Below are positions 17,229 through 25,387 of a stretch of DNA of 43,504 nucleotides, in pieces (the stretch's first letter is position 1; every line of letters begins with the position of its first letter). The notes below the pieces were generated by a model that was not told the origin of the DNA, searched no databases, and was given only the letters and a program-made list of their open reading frames with translations. The translations under genes and the position numbers were made by a program. The stretch is from Glutamicibacter sp. MNS18 (lineage in GTDB: Bacteria > Actinomycetota > Actinomycetes > Actinomycetales > Micrococcaceae): NCBI RefSeq assembly GCF_026107515.2, contig NZ_JAPCHW010000019.1:1-43504 (forward strand), read 5' to 3'.

Positions 17229-18233
17229 CTAATGTGCGTCGAAGCTAACGTTCCCGTCGATCCGGGTCACCACATCCCCGCCGACCCAGACCCCGGCCCC
17301 ATCGTGTTCCACATGCAGGACCGCCGCACGCCCGACCCTGGTCCCCTGGCGCACGGTATAGCGTTGCGGGGCCAGGGCGGCCTCGATCAGCCACTGGCCG
17401 AAGCCGGCATTCAGCGAACCCGTCGCCGGATCCTCCTGGATGGCCTCACTGGGGATGAAGGAGCGGGCCTCGAAATCGGCGGGAGGCTGCAGCACCACCG
17501 AACCGAAGCGTTCCTCCGAGCGTTGCAGATCCGAGGCATCCAGCGGGCGCAGTTCCTCGCGGGTGCCGGCCACCCGGGGCAGGACGCTGTCGCGCGGTTG
17601 CCAGGAGCCCATCGGGATACTCGCCGAGGTATAGGGGCCGATGACCCCGATTTCCAGACCCTCCAATGCCACCCAGTCCGGCTCGATGCCCAGCACCACA
17701 TCGGCGTCACGCAACATCAGTCCCACATGGTTCGGCCCGTTCACCAGCCATTGGTGGGCGATCACGTCCCGCGGGTCGATGCCCAGCCCGGCGGTAGCCC
17801 ATTGCAGGACATCATCCTCCAGTGGGCCGCTGCGGGTCAGGGGCGGGGCCAGGAAGGAAAGCCGCCGGGCGTATTTGGCGCTGGGCTGGCGTTCGATGCG
17901 GACCTCGATCAGTCCGGCGGGGCATTGCTGCAGCAACTGATCAGGTACCTGGGGTTCGCCGCCGGCTTCCAACCACGCGTGGGCCGCGCCCAGCGTCGGG
18001 TGTCCGGCGAACGGCAGCTCGATGCTGGGAGTGAAGATCCGGATCGCGTAGTCGGCATCCGATTCGGTGGGGGAAATGAAGAAGACGGTTTCCGATTGGT
18101 TCATCCAGCGCGCGAAGGCCTGCATCTGGCCGGTGTCCAGCCCATCGGCGTCGAAAACCACGGCCAATCCATTGCCGTTAAAAGTGGTGGGCGCAAAAAC
18201 ATCTACCTGCTGATACGGGAAGGTTCGGCTCAT
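17229..18233 (-). CDS. PhzF-family isomerase/epimerase-like protein
   Basis: 334-residue PhzF fold protein. The family includes PhzF (isomerises a dihydro-hydroxyanthranilate in phenazine synthesis) and relatives with unclear substrates. It shows the conserved acid Glu48 in NQSETVFF, the PFAGHPTLG loop (74-82) and the DPATGS loop near the C-terminus. No phenazine genes lie near, so phenazine synthesis is unlikely. Two in-frame ATGs are possible (18233, 18242); neither has a ribosome site. 18233 gives the usual family N-terminus. Likely transcribed with the downstream efflux gene. Confidence 0.82.
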   Translation of the reverse strand: MSRTFPYQQVDVFAPTTFNGNGLAVVFDADGLDTGQMQAFARWMNQSETVFFISPTESDADYAIRIFTPSIELPFAGHPTLGAAHAWLEAGGEPQVPDQLLQQCPAGLIEVRIERQPSAKYARRLSFLAPPLTRSGPLEDDVLQWATAGLGIDPRDVIAHQWLVNGPNHVGLMLRDADVVLGIEPDWVALEGLEIGVIGPYTSASIPMGSWQPRDSVLPRVAGTREELRPLDASDLQRSEERFGSVVLQPPADFEARSFIPSEAIQEDPATGSLNAGFGQWLIEAALAPQRYTVRQGTRVGRAAVLHVEHDGAGVWVGGDVVTRIDGNVSFDAH

Positions 18234-18326
18234 ACACTGCATGGTGGCACAAACACGCGCACAGGTCAGCCGGTGTTACGCCCCGAGGCCGAGGATGACA
18301 CCGACTGACCCGCCGCGGCAGCCGGA

Positions 18327-18899
18327 TCAGTACCAGTAGTGGGCCACGTCAACGACCAGGCGGGAACCCTGCCCCGGTCCGTCCAGGACGAAGGCCCGCA
18401 TCGGCAGCAGTGCCCGGGTGGACAGGCCCCATTCGGTCTGCCCCTCGAAACTGCCCAGGTAGGCCAGCTGCCTGAAGGTGGAGTAGTTCAGCGTGCGCAC
18501 CTTGGATCCGGGCAGATAGGTGGGATTGCCCTTGGCATCGTAGGCCGGGGCATGGGCGGTAATCGCCAGCTTGGCCCCGCCGCTGAGGTTGACCTTCTTG
18601 CCGCTTCCCGGTTCGTAGAGGTTGTCCACGTATTTCACCGAGTAGCCCACGTTCTTGCCGTTCAGGTCAATCACCAGACGGTCATAGCAGCTGTGGCGTC
18701 CGGTGCGGACATCATGAACCGTGGCCGACGAGTACGTCGGGACCGCTTTGGGCAGCGAACCCCAGTACACGGTGGCACAGGCGGTGGCCGGCGACGCGGC
18801 CGGAACCGTGGAGGCCGTGGCCGCGGGGGCCATGGCCAAGAGACCTGATGCGAGTATCGCTGCGGTTAATCCGAGCTTCTTGTGGCGCATTGCCCTCAC
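18327..18899 (-). CDS. Secreted AMIN-like domain protein
   Basis: 190-residue exported protein with a signal peptide of about 30 residues (LTAAILASGLLAMAPAATAS). The mature part matches the actinobacterial AMIN-like pattern: VYWGSLPK, an HDVRTGRHSCYDRLVIDLNG strand pair, and a final VVDVAHYWY. Two Cys (about 41 and 71) could form a disulfide. The domain is thought to bind cell-wall material. Start GTG at 18899 has AAGGA 6 bases upstream; ATG at 18890 is an alternative. It lies 84-93 bases upstream of the PhzF-like gene on the same strand. Confidence 0.75.
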   Translation of the reverse strand: MRAMRHKKLGLTAAILASGLLAMAPAATASTVPAASPATACATVYWGSLPKAVPTYSSATVHDVRTGRHSCYDRLVIDLNGKNVGYSVKYVDNLYEPGSGKKVNLSGGAKLAITAHAPAYDAKGNPTYLPGSKVRTLNYSTFRQLAYLGSFEGQTEWGLSTRALLPMRAFVLDGPGQGSRLVVDVAHYWY

Positions 18900-19110
18900 C
18901 GGCTTTCCTTATTGCATATACGCCGGGCGCTGGTTCAGCGACCCTCTACCAGTAGAGACCCGCCTGGGGCCAGAAGCAAGGGGCCAGCGCAATCGGGATA
19001 TAAACGCAACGGCATTGATACTCGCGGTGCGGGGAAAATTCACATTCGGCATGCACCGGTGTGCTGCCCAGCTGCCGTAAAGCCGACTATGACATGCTAT
19101 AAGCATGCTC

Positions 19111-20196
19111 ATGAGTCCCACCGAACCGATCGAAGAGACCGTTTCCGAGGTCGTTGAAGCCTCCAATTTCCTACCCGAATCGTTGCGATTCTGGGCCGTG
19201 GTCGCGGTCGGGTTACTGCTGGTCGCAGTCCTGACCTTCGTGCTCAGCTTCGTCTTCTCCCGGGTCTTCCGCCACAGCCAGTCGATGCAGCAGGATATCG
19301 CCTCCACCAGGCTGCCCTTCTTCGGCGCGCTGGCCTCGGTGGTGGTCAAGAGCACCCTGCTGGCCCTGCACCGCGAACAGGCCGGATACGAGATCTGGCA
19401 GTTCATCTGGCTGGTGCTGCTGGTCATGTTCGTCACCTGGTTCCTGATCAGGCTGGCCAAGGCGGTCGAGAACTTCATGCTCGAACGGCTGGAGAAGAAG
19501 TTCGGCAACGGGCGGAAACTGGCCAAGGTGCAAACCCAGATGGGGTTGCTGCGCCGGGTCATCGCCGCGATCCTGATCGTGATCGCCATTGCAGCGATCT
19601 TGCTGACCATCGAACAGGTCAGGGCCCTGGGCGCCGGTATCCTGGCCTCCGCGGGCCTGCTTTCGGTGGTGGTCGGCCTGGCCATCCAGACCCCGCTGGC
19701 CAATGTCTTCGCCGGGATGCAGGTGGCTTTCACCGACGCCATCCGGGTGGGGGACATCATCGTGGTGGAGGACGAGCGTGGCACCGTGGAGGAAATCACG
19801 CTCAGCTATGTGGTGGTGCTGCTGCTCAACGGCCGGCGCATGATCCTGCCCTCGACCTACTTCACCACCACGCCGTTCGAGAACTGGTCGCGGCGTACCA
19901 CCGAGATCTCCGGGACAGTGGTGCTGGAACTGAAGTGGAACGCCCCGGTGGATTACCTGCGCCGGAGGACCGGTGAGCTGCTCGAATCCTCCGATTTGTG
20001 GGATGGACGCAGCAACTCCCTGGTCGTGACCGACGCGGTGGGCGGGCTGCAGACCGTGACCATCTTTTTATCGGCGCGCAATCCCGGGGACCTGTGGGAC
20101 CTGAGCAATATGGTGCGCGAAAGGCTCCTGCAGGAGCTGTTGGAGGATTATCCCGAATCGTTGCCCGATCCGCGGATCCGTCCCGAAGTGCGCTAA
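19111..20196 (+). CDS. MscS-like mechanosensitive channel
   Basis: About 361 residues. Four hydrophobic segments precede the MscS core. The pore helix region reads ALGAGILASAGLLSVVVGLAIQ (Ala/Gly-rich, described only in part), followed by LANVFAGMQVAFTDAIRVGD and the beta domain with VEEITLSYVVVLLLNGRRMILPSTYF, all typical. It would open under membrane tension to release solutes. ATG at 19111 is preferred because TATAAG (19098-19103) ends 7 bases before it, as in leaderless genes; an in-frame ATG at 19105 is possible. No ribosome site for either. The stop faces the nuclease gene 18 bases away. Confidence 0.88.
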   Translation: MSPTEPIEETVSEVVEASNFLPESLRFWAVVAVGLLLVAVLTFVLSFVFSRVFRHSQSMQQDIASTRLPFFGALASVVVKSTLLALHREQAGYEIWQFIWLVLLVMFVTWFLIRLAKAVENFMLERLEKKFGNGRKLAKVQTQMGLLRRVIAAILIVIAIAAILLTIEQVRALGAGILASAGLLSVVVGLAIQTPLANVFAGMQVAFTDAIRVGDIIVVEDERGTVEEITLSYVVVLLLNGRRMILPSTYFTTTPFENWSRRTTEISGTVVLELKWNAPVDYLRRRTGELLESSDLWDGRSNSLVVTDAVGGLQTVTIFLSARNPGDLWDLSNMVRERLLQELLEDYPESLPDPRIRPEVR

Positions 20197-20214
20197 CCGT
20201 GACGGGGCCAGGAG

Positions 20215-20868
20215 CTAGAGGCGCAGTGCCGCGGGCCCGTAGTCGTTGAGCTGCTGCTGCCGGGCGGTGGCCCGGCGCAGTTCGGCGACCAGGGCATCGG
20301 CCAAATTGATCAGGTCCGCGATCATGGTGTCATCACGTTCCACCCAGCGGAACTGCGGGACGGCCTGCAATGGAACGAAGTTCTCGTGCTGCTCCCAGAC
20401 GAACAGGGTCTTCTCCGCACCGATGACGTACTGCTGCCACAGGATCTGGCGCAGGTAGTTTTTCGGTACCCGGTTGAAGGGCTTGTTGGTGGTCTTGATC
20501 TCGGCCAGCACCGGGGTGCCGTCGGCTGCGAAACCCAAACCGTCGGGGGTGGCCAGGTGGATCGGGTTGTTCCGGGAATGGAAGAGGTGGCTGGAGGGGA
20601 AGATGTTGAAATTCTCCTGCACCCAGGCGGCGATCACCGGTTCGCGGCGTCGGCCGTGCTCGGTGTAGGGGTTGCCGGAGAAGCCCGAACCGTGCAGCTT
20701 GTCCCAGGCGGCCGAGCGGATGGAGCGTTCGGTGGACAGTTTGGCCACATCGGTGGCGGTGATCCCCTGGGCCCGGGCCCGGAGCCATTCGATTCGGTTC
20801 GACGAGTCGGCCAATACACGTTCGAAGCACTCATGCCCAAGACCAGATACAACACTCACCCGACCCAT
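20215..20868 (-). CDS. YqaJ/lambda-exonuclease-type nuclease
   Basis: 217-residue nuclease of the PD-(D/E)xK fold, YqaJ viral-recombinase type. Landmarks are GITATDVAKL (35-44), Glu76 in GRRREPVIAAW, Asp109 in TPDGLGF and Glu123-x-Lys125 in LAEIKTT; together these form the metal site. Such enzymes digest one strand of a DNA end to start annealing-based recombination. No phage gene, annealing protein or integrase is near, so it looks like a domesticated or host repair version. ATG at 20868 is placed by the GGGGAAG just upstream; the frame runs open to 21159. The thioredoxin-like gene lies 56 bases upstream on the same strand. Confidence 0.8.
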   Translation of the reverse strand: MGRVSVVSGLGHECFERVLADSSNRIEWLRARAQGITATDVAKLSTERSIRSAAWDKLHGSGFSGNPYTEHGRRREPVIAAWVQENFNIFPSSHLFHSRNNPIHLATPDGLGFAADGTPVLAEIKTTNKPFNRVPKNYLRQILWQQYVIGAEKTLFVWEQHENFVPLQAVPQFRWVERDDTMIADLINLADALVAELRRATARQQQLNDYGPAALRL

Positions 20869-20924
20869 TCTTCCCCATGAACGGGGTGAAAGCGTTCTGC
20901 CCGGGGTGTGAGTCGTGTCGGGTC

Positions 20925-21188
20925 CTACGTCCGGGTGTGGGCGGCAAGTACCGCCAGCAACTGGTCCACAGTGGGAACCGACTCGGCGCGGAACACCGGT
21001 TCGCCGCCATCGAGCAACCTGATGACCGGGGTCGAAAGCACCTGCGCGGCCTGCCCCAGCTCCCACCGGGCCACCACATCGATGTGTTCGACCTGCAGCC
21101 CGGGCACCAGCTGGCTGACCCGGTCCACCACATGACGGGCACGGACGCACGGGGCGCAAAAGGGTTGGGTGAACAATTGCAGGAGCAT
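20925..21188 (-). CDS. Small thioredoxin/glutaredoxin-like protein
   Basis: 87-residue thioredoxin fold protein with active-site Cys11-Ala-Pro-Cys14 near the start and the cis-Pro segment STPVIRLL (about residue 53). Shorter than thioredoxin, like the thiol proteins NrdH and mycoredoxin-type relatives. It likely reduces disulfides in the cytosol; the electron donor is not known. ATG at 21188 has GGAGG 4 bases upstream. It is divergent from the ABC gene and upstream of the nuclease gene. Confidence 0.82.
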   Translation of the reverse strand: MLLQLFTQPFCAPCVRARHVVDRVSQLVPGLQVEHIDVVARWELGQAAQVLSTPVIRLLDGGEPVFRAESVPTVDQLLAVLAAHTRT

Positions 21189-21315
21189 GGTGCCTCCAGC
21201 ATACCGGCGGCTGAGTTCCCGGTGGCGCGACTGCGACCAGGGTATGAGGAAAGCGGCGGCGTAATTCGCCCGGCCGGGCGAGGAATTGCCGGGCCGGAAC
21301 TGAAAATATTGGACC

Positions 21316-22041
21316 ATGCGAGAAAACACTGCCGTGCTCACCGCACGAGGCCTCATCCGCCGTTTCGGATCAACCACCGCCCTGGCCGGGGTGGACCTGC
21401 AGGTCCACCCCGGTCGTTCCCTGGCGATCATGGGCCCCTCGGGGTCCGGGAAATCCACCCTGCTGCACACCCTGGCCGGGATCGAGACCCCCGATTCCGG
21501 GCAGGTGGTACTGCACCTGCCCGGCGCCGACGGGCAGGCGATCACCGAGCTGGGCGAGTCCCGGCGTTCCCGGCTGCGTCGCGAGGCCTTCGGCTTCGTC
21601 TTCCAGTCCGGGTTGCTGATCCCGGAGCTGACCGCCGTGGAAAATGTGGCCATGGCCCTGATGATCAACTCGGTGGCCCGCGGCGAGGCCACCGCGCAGG
21701 CGGCGGCAGCGCTGTCCCGCCTGGGCCTGGCCGGCCTGGAGGACCGCCGGATCGGCGAACTGTCCGGAGGGCAGGCGCAGCGTGTGGCCATCGCCCGGGC
21801 ACTGGTGACCGGGGCGCAGGTGATTTTCGCCGATGAGCCGACCGGCGCACTGGATTCGGTGACCGGCACCGAGGTGCTCGACACCCTGTTCGCCGGGACC
21901 GTGGGGGACGGCAAGACCCTGGTGATGGTCACCCACGACGAACAGGTCGCGGCCCGCTGCGACCGGGTGGTGCGGTTGCGTGACGGCGCCATCGTCGATG
22001 ACAGCGCCCAGGCCCGGACCGGATCGGTGGCCCTGCCGTGA
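21316..22041 (+). CDS. ABC transporter ATPase, LolD/MacB type
   Basis: 241-residue ATPase with Walker A GPSGSGKST (40-48), the FVFQSGLLIPELTAVENV Q-loop segment characteristic of the LolD/MacB branch, signature LSGGQAQR (149-156), Walker B VIFADEPTG and switch His in VTHD. It powers the permease that follows, with which it overlaps by 4 bases (GTGA, 22038-22041). There is no good ribosome site and AAATATT precedes ATG, so leaderless initiation is possible. Confidence 0.92.
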   Translation: MRENTAVLTARGLIRRFGSTTALAGVDLQVHPGRSLAIMGPSGSGKSTLLHTLAGIETPDSGQVVLHLPGADGQAITELGESRRSRLRREAFGFVFQSGLLIPELTAVENVAMALMINSVARGEATAQAAAALSRLGLAGLEDRRIGELSGGQAQRVAIARALVTGAQVIFADEPTGALDSVTGTEVLDTLFAGTVGDGKTLVMVTHDEQVAARCDRVVRLRDGAIVDDSAQARTGSVALP

Positions 22042-23387
22042 ACCTGCTGCATATGGCCTGGCTGCTGGGCCGGCCCACACCCGCCCGCCGGGCCCCGTTG
22101 CTCCTGACCCTCAGTGCCTACGCGGTGGTCAGCGCCCTGGTGCTGGTGGTGGTCGGAGGGGCCCTGTCCTTCAGGCAGTTCGATACCGAGGCCCAGGGCT
22201 TCTACCTGTCGCTGGCGGCACTGGCCGTGATGCTGCTGGTCATCCCGTTGCTGGTGCTGGGCCGGGCTGCGGCGCAGCTATCGGCCCGCAGCCAGGACCG
22301 GGCGTTGGCCTCGTTGCGACTGCTGGGGGCCACCGGAGCCCAGGTGCGCGCGATCAGCGTGCTGCAGGCGCTGGCCGCGGCGGTACTCGGGGCGCTGGGC
22401 GGGGTGCTGCTCTACTTCCTGCTGGTCCCGCTGGTGGGGTTGGTACGGTTCCAGGGGGCGGCGCTGGGGTCGAGCTTGCTGGTGCCGGTGCCGGTGATCC
22501 TGGCGGTGCTGGCCGCCGTGGCGGTGCTGTCGGTGATCAGTTCGCTCACCGGGCTGCGCAAGCTGGTGATCACCCCGCTGGCGGTGCGCAAACGCAGCAC
22601 CGTGAGCACCCCGAGCTGGATCCGTGTGGTGATCGTGCTGGTGACCCTGGCCGTGCTGTACGCCTTGTTCACCAACCTGGGCATGATCGCCCAGGACCTG
22701 GCCGTGATGATCGTGGTGCTGGTCCTGGGAATGGGGCTGGGGCTGGGGATCATGAACCTGGTCGGCCCCTGGCTGGTGGCGATGGTGGGACGCGCGAAAC
22801 TGCGCAAGGCCGGCGACGCGGCCGCGCTGCTGGGGGCGCGGATGATCCTGGAATCCCCGCAACAGGCCTGGCGCCAGGTATCCGGGGTGGCGATGGCCGC
22901 CTTCGTGGCCGTGGTCGGCGGCAGCGGTGCGGCGATGATGCAGTTCGGGGATGACGCGTCCCTGCAGGGATGGGAAGCGCACCTGGCCTCCGATGTGCTC
23001 ACCGGGGTGCTGCTGACCCTGGCGGTGAGCTTCGCCTGCGTGGCCGTCTCCAGCGCCATCACCCAGGCGGCCGGGACCCTGGATCGGGCGGATTTGTACC
23101 ACGGGCTGGATAGGCTGGGCATGCCGGAGGCGGTGATGAACCGGGCCCGGGTGAAGTCGGTCATGATCCCGACGCTCACCGCGGCCATCGGCTTCGGGGT
23201 GGCCTCGGCGGTACTGGTGTTGCCGCTGGCGGGTCTGGCGATCCTGCTCAAACCCCTCACGGTGCTGGTGGTGCTCGGCGCGGTGGCGGCCGGTCTGCTG
23301 GTGGTCCGCCTGGCGATCGCGCTGGCCTCCCCGCGCCGGATGCTGCGCGGCCGGCACGCCGGGGGAATCGCCGTACTGGCCGAATAG
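22038..23387 (+). CDS. ABC transporter permease, FtsX/MacB type
   Basis: 449-residue membrane protein that pairs with the preceding ATPase. It has about eight to ten hydrophobic segments and two FtsX-like halves: the first carries SQDRALASLRLLGATGAQ, the coupling stretch seen in FtsX permeases, and the second a related DRLGMPEAVMNRARVKSVM. GTG at 22038 is the start, overlapping the previous stop. Such actinobacterial pairs often export lipoproteins, peptides or antibiotics; the substrate is unknown. No two-component genes flank it, unlike typical BceAB systems. Confidence 0.85.
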   Translation: MNLLHMAWLLGRPTPARRAPLLLTLSAYAVVSALVLVVVGGALSFRQFDTEAQGFYLSLAALAVMLLVIPLLVLGRAAAQLSARSQDRALASLRLLGATGAQVRAISVLQALAAAVLGALGGVLLYFLLVPLVGLVRFQGAALGSSLLVPVPVILAVLAAVAVLSVISSLTGLRKLVITPLAVRKRSTVSTPSWIRVVIVLVTLAVLYALFTNLGMIAQDLAVMIVVLVLGMGLGLGIMNLVGPWLVAMVGRAKLRKAGDAAALLGARMILESPQQAWRQVSGVAMAAFVAVVGGSGAAMMQFGDDASLQGWEAHLASDVLTGVLLTLAVSFACVAVSSAITQAAGTLDRADLYHGLDRLGMPEAVMNRARVKSVMIPTLTAAIGFGVASAVLVLPLAGLAILLKPLTVLVVLGAVAAGLLVVRLAIALASPRRMLRGRHAGGIAVLAE

Positions 23388-23476
23388 CGGTGCGGCGGGC
23401 CCGCAGTGAGCCCGATTACAGCCCGGCTGTATTGCGTAATGGCCGACCGTGGGCGTAATGTTGCATCCGGCCCGGG

Positions 23477-23495
23477 TATGGTTTGCCTAACCAAC
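23477..23495 (+). promoter_or_regulatory. DtxR/IdeR-type iron box
   Basis: The 19-base site matches the consensus TTAGGTTAGGCTAACCTAA at 13 positions, including GGTT on the left and CTAACC on the right. It is 43 bases before the start of the ferric-siderophore lipoprotein gene, where iron-loaded repressor would block transcription. Confidence 0.7.
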
Positions 23496-23537
23496 CCCGG
23501 GGTTGGAACTGCCACCTGGAGAAGTTACGGACTCACA

Positions 23538-24563
23538 ATGAAACTCACTCGTCGTCACACCCTCATGGCCGCTGCGGCCGCCACTGCCCTGGCCCTGACC
23601 GGTTGTGGATCGGGGTCCACCTCGGGGCCCGATGCCGACGGGGCGATCACCATCGAGCACATCTACGGGGAAACCACCATCGAGCAGGTGCCCGAACGCG
23701 TGGCCACGATTTCCTGGGTGAACGCCGATGCGCTGCTGGCGCTGGGGACCGTGCCGGTAGGTATGGATGCCGACGTCTGGGGACAGAATGCCAACAACTC
23801 CACCGACTGGAAGGACGCCAGGCTTGCCGAGCTGGGTGCCGAGATCGGCTCGGACAATGCCCCGGCCCAGTTCTCCGTCGCCGACGGCATCGACTTCGAG
23901 GCCATCGCCGCATCCGACCCGCAGGTGATCTTCGCCGCATACTCGGGGTTGAAGCAGGACGAGTACGAGAAGCTGAGCAAGATCGCCCCGACCGTCGGAC
24001 CGCTGGAGGCGAACTACCTCACCAGCTGGCAGCAGAGCACCGAGGCCGCCGGCCAGTTGCTGGGCAAGAGCGATGAGGCCGCGGCGTTGATCGAGGACCT
24101 CGAAGGGGAACTGGCGGCACAGGCCGAAGCCCACCCGGTGTTCAAGGACACCACCTTCATCGCCGGGGACCTGTCCCAGCCCAAGACCATCAGCCTGTAC
24201 GCCGGTGCGGACAACCGTCCCCGTTTCCTTTCCGCGCTGGGCATGACCCAGGCCGAGGTGGTCACCGAGAACACACCCGAGGGCAGCTTCTACTTCGAAT
24301 GGTCCCCGGAGCGGGCCAGCGAACTGGAATCAGACATCTTCTTCGCCTCGGTGGCCAGCGGGGCGAGCATCGAGGACGCACTGGCATCCAACGCGCTCTT
24401 CGGCCAGATCCCCTCGGCATCCACCGGCGGGCTGGTCGCGGTGGCCAGTGACCAGGCGGTACTCTCGGTTTCCGCGGCCTCGCCGTTGTCGCTGTCCTGG
24501 GCCATCGAGAACGTGGTGCCGTCGCTGGCCGAGGCCGCGCAGCAGGCCGCAGCCGCCAAGTAG
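23538..24563 (+). CDS. Ferric-siderophore ABC transporter substrate-binding lipoprotein
   Basis: 341-residue lipoprotein. The signal peptide ends with lipobox LTGC, lipid Cys at residue 23. The mature part is the FepB/FhuD-type fold: it opens with IEHIYGETTIEQVPERVATISW, typical of Fe(III)-siderophore binders, followed by two lobes joined by a long helix. It captures ferric siderophore outside the membrane for the permeases at 25388-27462. ATG at 23538 fits the signal peptide; the ribosome site is weak (GGAG 15 bases upstream). The iron box lies just upstream. The MBL-fold gene ends 3 bases past its stop on the other strand. Confidence 0.9.
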   Translation: MKLTRRHTLMAAAAATALALTGCGSGSTSGPDADGAITIEHIYGETTIEQVPERVATISWVNADALLALGTVPVGMDADVWGQNANNSTDWKDARLAELGAEIGSDNAPAQFSVADGIDFEAIAASDPQVIFAAYSGLKQDEYEKLSKIAPTVGPLEANYLTSWQQSTEAAGQLLGKSDEAAALIEDLEGELAAQAEAHPVFKDTTFIAGDLSQPKTISLYAGADNRPRFLSALGMTQAEVVTENTPEGSFYFEWSPERASELESDIFFASVASGASIEDALASNALFGQIPSASTGGLVAVASDQAVLSVSAASPLSLSWAIENVVPSLAEAAQQAAAAK

Positions 24564-24566
24564 CGG

Positions 24567-25367
24567 CTAGGCGTTGGACTCCAGGTAGTGCAGTTGCGCT
24601 TGAAGCGAGTGGGTCGCCGCGGCGGCCAGACGGGCGTCGATGTCCGGATACACCTGGCCCAGCAGTTCGGCCGGGGCCGCCTGTGCCGCGGTCTTTCCCA
24701 GCCGCGCCAGGGCGCCGCGCACCTGTCCGAGGCGCTGTTCACGGTGGGCCAGGTAGTCATCGAGCAGCCGGTGCGATCCCGGATGTTGCGGGCCGTGGCC
24801 CGGATGCAACGGCGTATCGGGTACGGCGCGCAACATGCGCAGCGAGGCCAGGTAGTCCGCCAGTGTGCCGTCGGGATGCTCCAGGATGGTGGTCCCGGAG
24901 CCCAGCACGGTATCCCCGGTAAACAGGTTCGTGCACGCGCCCTGGCGCAGCAGGCAGACCGAATCGGAGGTATGTCCCGGAGTATGCAGCACCTGCAGGC
25001 TGGTACCGGCGGCCTGGATCAGTTCCCCGTCCAGCAGCGGCGCTGCGTCACGGCAGTGTGCGGGCAGCAGCGCGCGCACCGGTGCACCGGTCAACTCGTG
25101 GATCCGGTTGATCCCGCCGGTGTGGTCCGCATGCCGGTGGGTGGCCAGCACCAGGCACACCTCGAAGCGGGCCAACGCCTGCAGGTGGTCCTCCAGCTCC
25201 GGTCCCGGGTCGATCACGATCACCGGGCTGGTACCGGCCGGTTCGTCGAGGGCCGGGTCGAATACCAGATAGCTGTTGGTGCCCTGCAGGGTCATTTCCG
25301 AGGGATTGTTCGCACGCAGCAGGCCCAGTCCGGGACCCAGCCAACGCGGCGAGGCAAGATGTTCCAT
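24567..25367 (-). CDS. MBL-fold hydrolase, LACTB2-like
   Basis: 266-residue metallo-beta-lactamase-fold protein. Zinc ligands are in THRHADHTGG (His77, His79, Asp81, His82), then HTPGHTSDS, FTGDTVLGSG and a late HPGHGP. The N-terminus (LLRANNPSEMTLQGTNSYLV) and a C-terminal helical part with AHREQRLGQVRGALA match the LACTB2 group, which has nuclease or thioesterase-like members. ATG at 25367 is the natural start; the frame is open far upstream but only as a shadow of the permease gene. It lies inverted inside the iron cluster: 3 bases from the lipoprotein stop and 20 bases from the divergent permease start. Confidence 0.85.
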   Translation of the reverse strand: MEHLASPRWLGPGLGLLRANNPSEMTLQGTNSYLVFDPALDEPAGTSPVIVIDPGPELEDHLQALARFEVCLVLATHRHADHTGGINRIHELTGAPVRALLPAHCRDAAPLLDGELIQAAGTSLQVLHTPGHTSDSVCLLRQGACTNLFTGDTVLGSGTTILEHPDGTLADYLASLRMLRAVPDTPLHPGHGPQHPGSHRLLDDYLAHREQRLGQVRGALARLGKTAAQAAPAELLGQVYPDIDARLAAAATHSLQAQLHYLESNA

Positions 25368-25387
25368 ATGAACGAGTGTAGGAAGCA

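Noticed and set aside
17223-18308. 361-codon plus-strand frame opposite the PhzF-like gene
   Set aside because: Shadow of a conserved minus-strand gene; no recognisable domain.
21267-21280. Perfect 14-base palindrome CGCCCGGCCGGGCG before the ABC ATPase gene
   Set aside because: Pure G/C and common by chance in such DNA; no partner site or promoter alignment.
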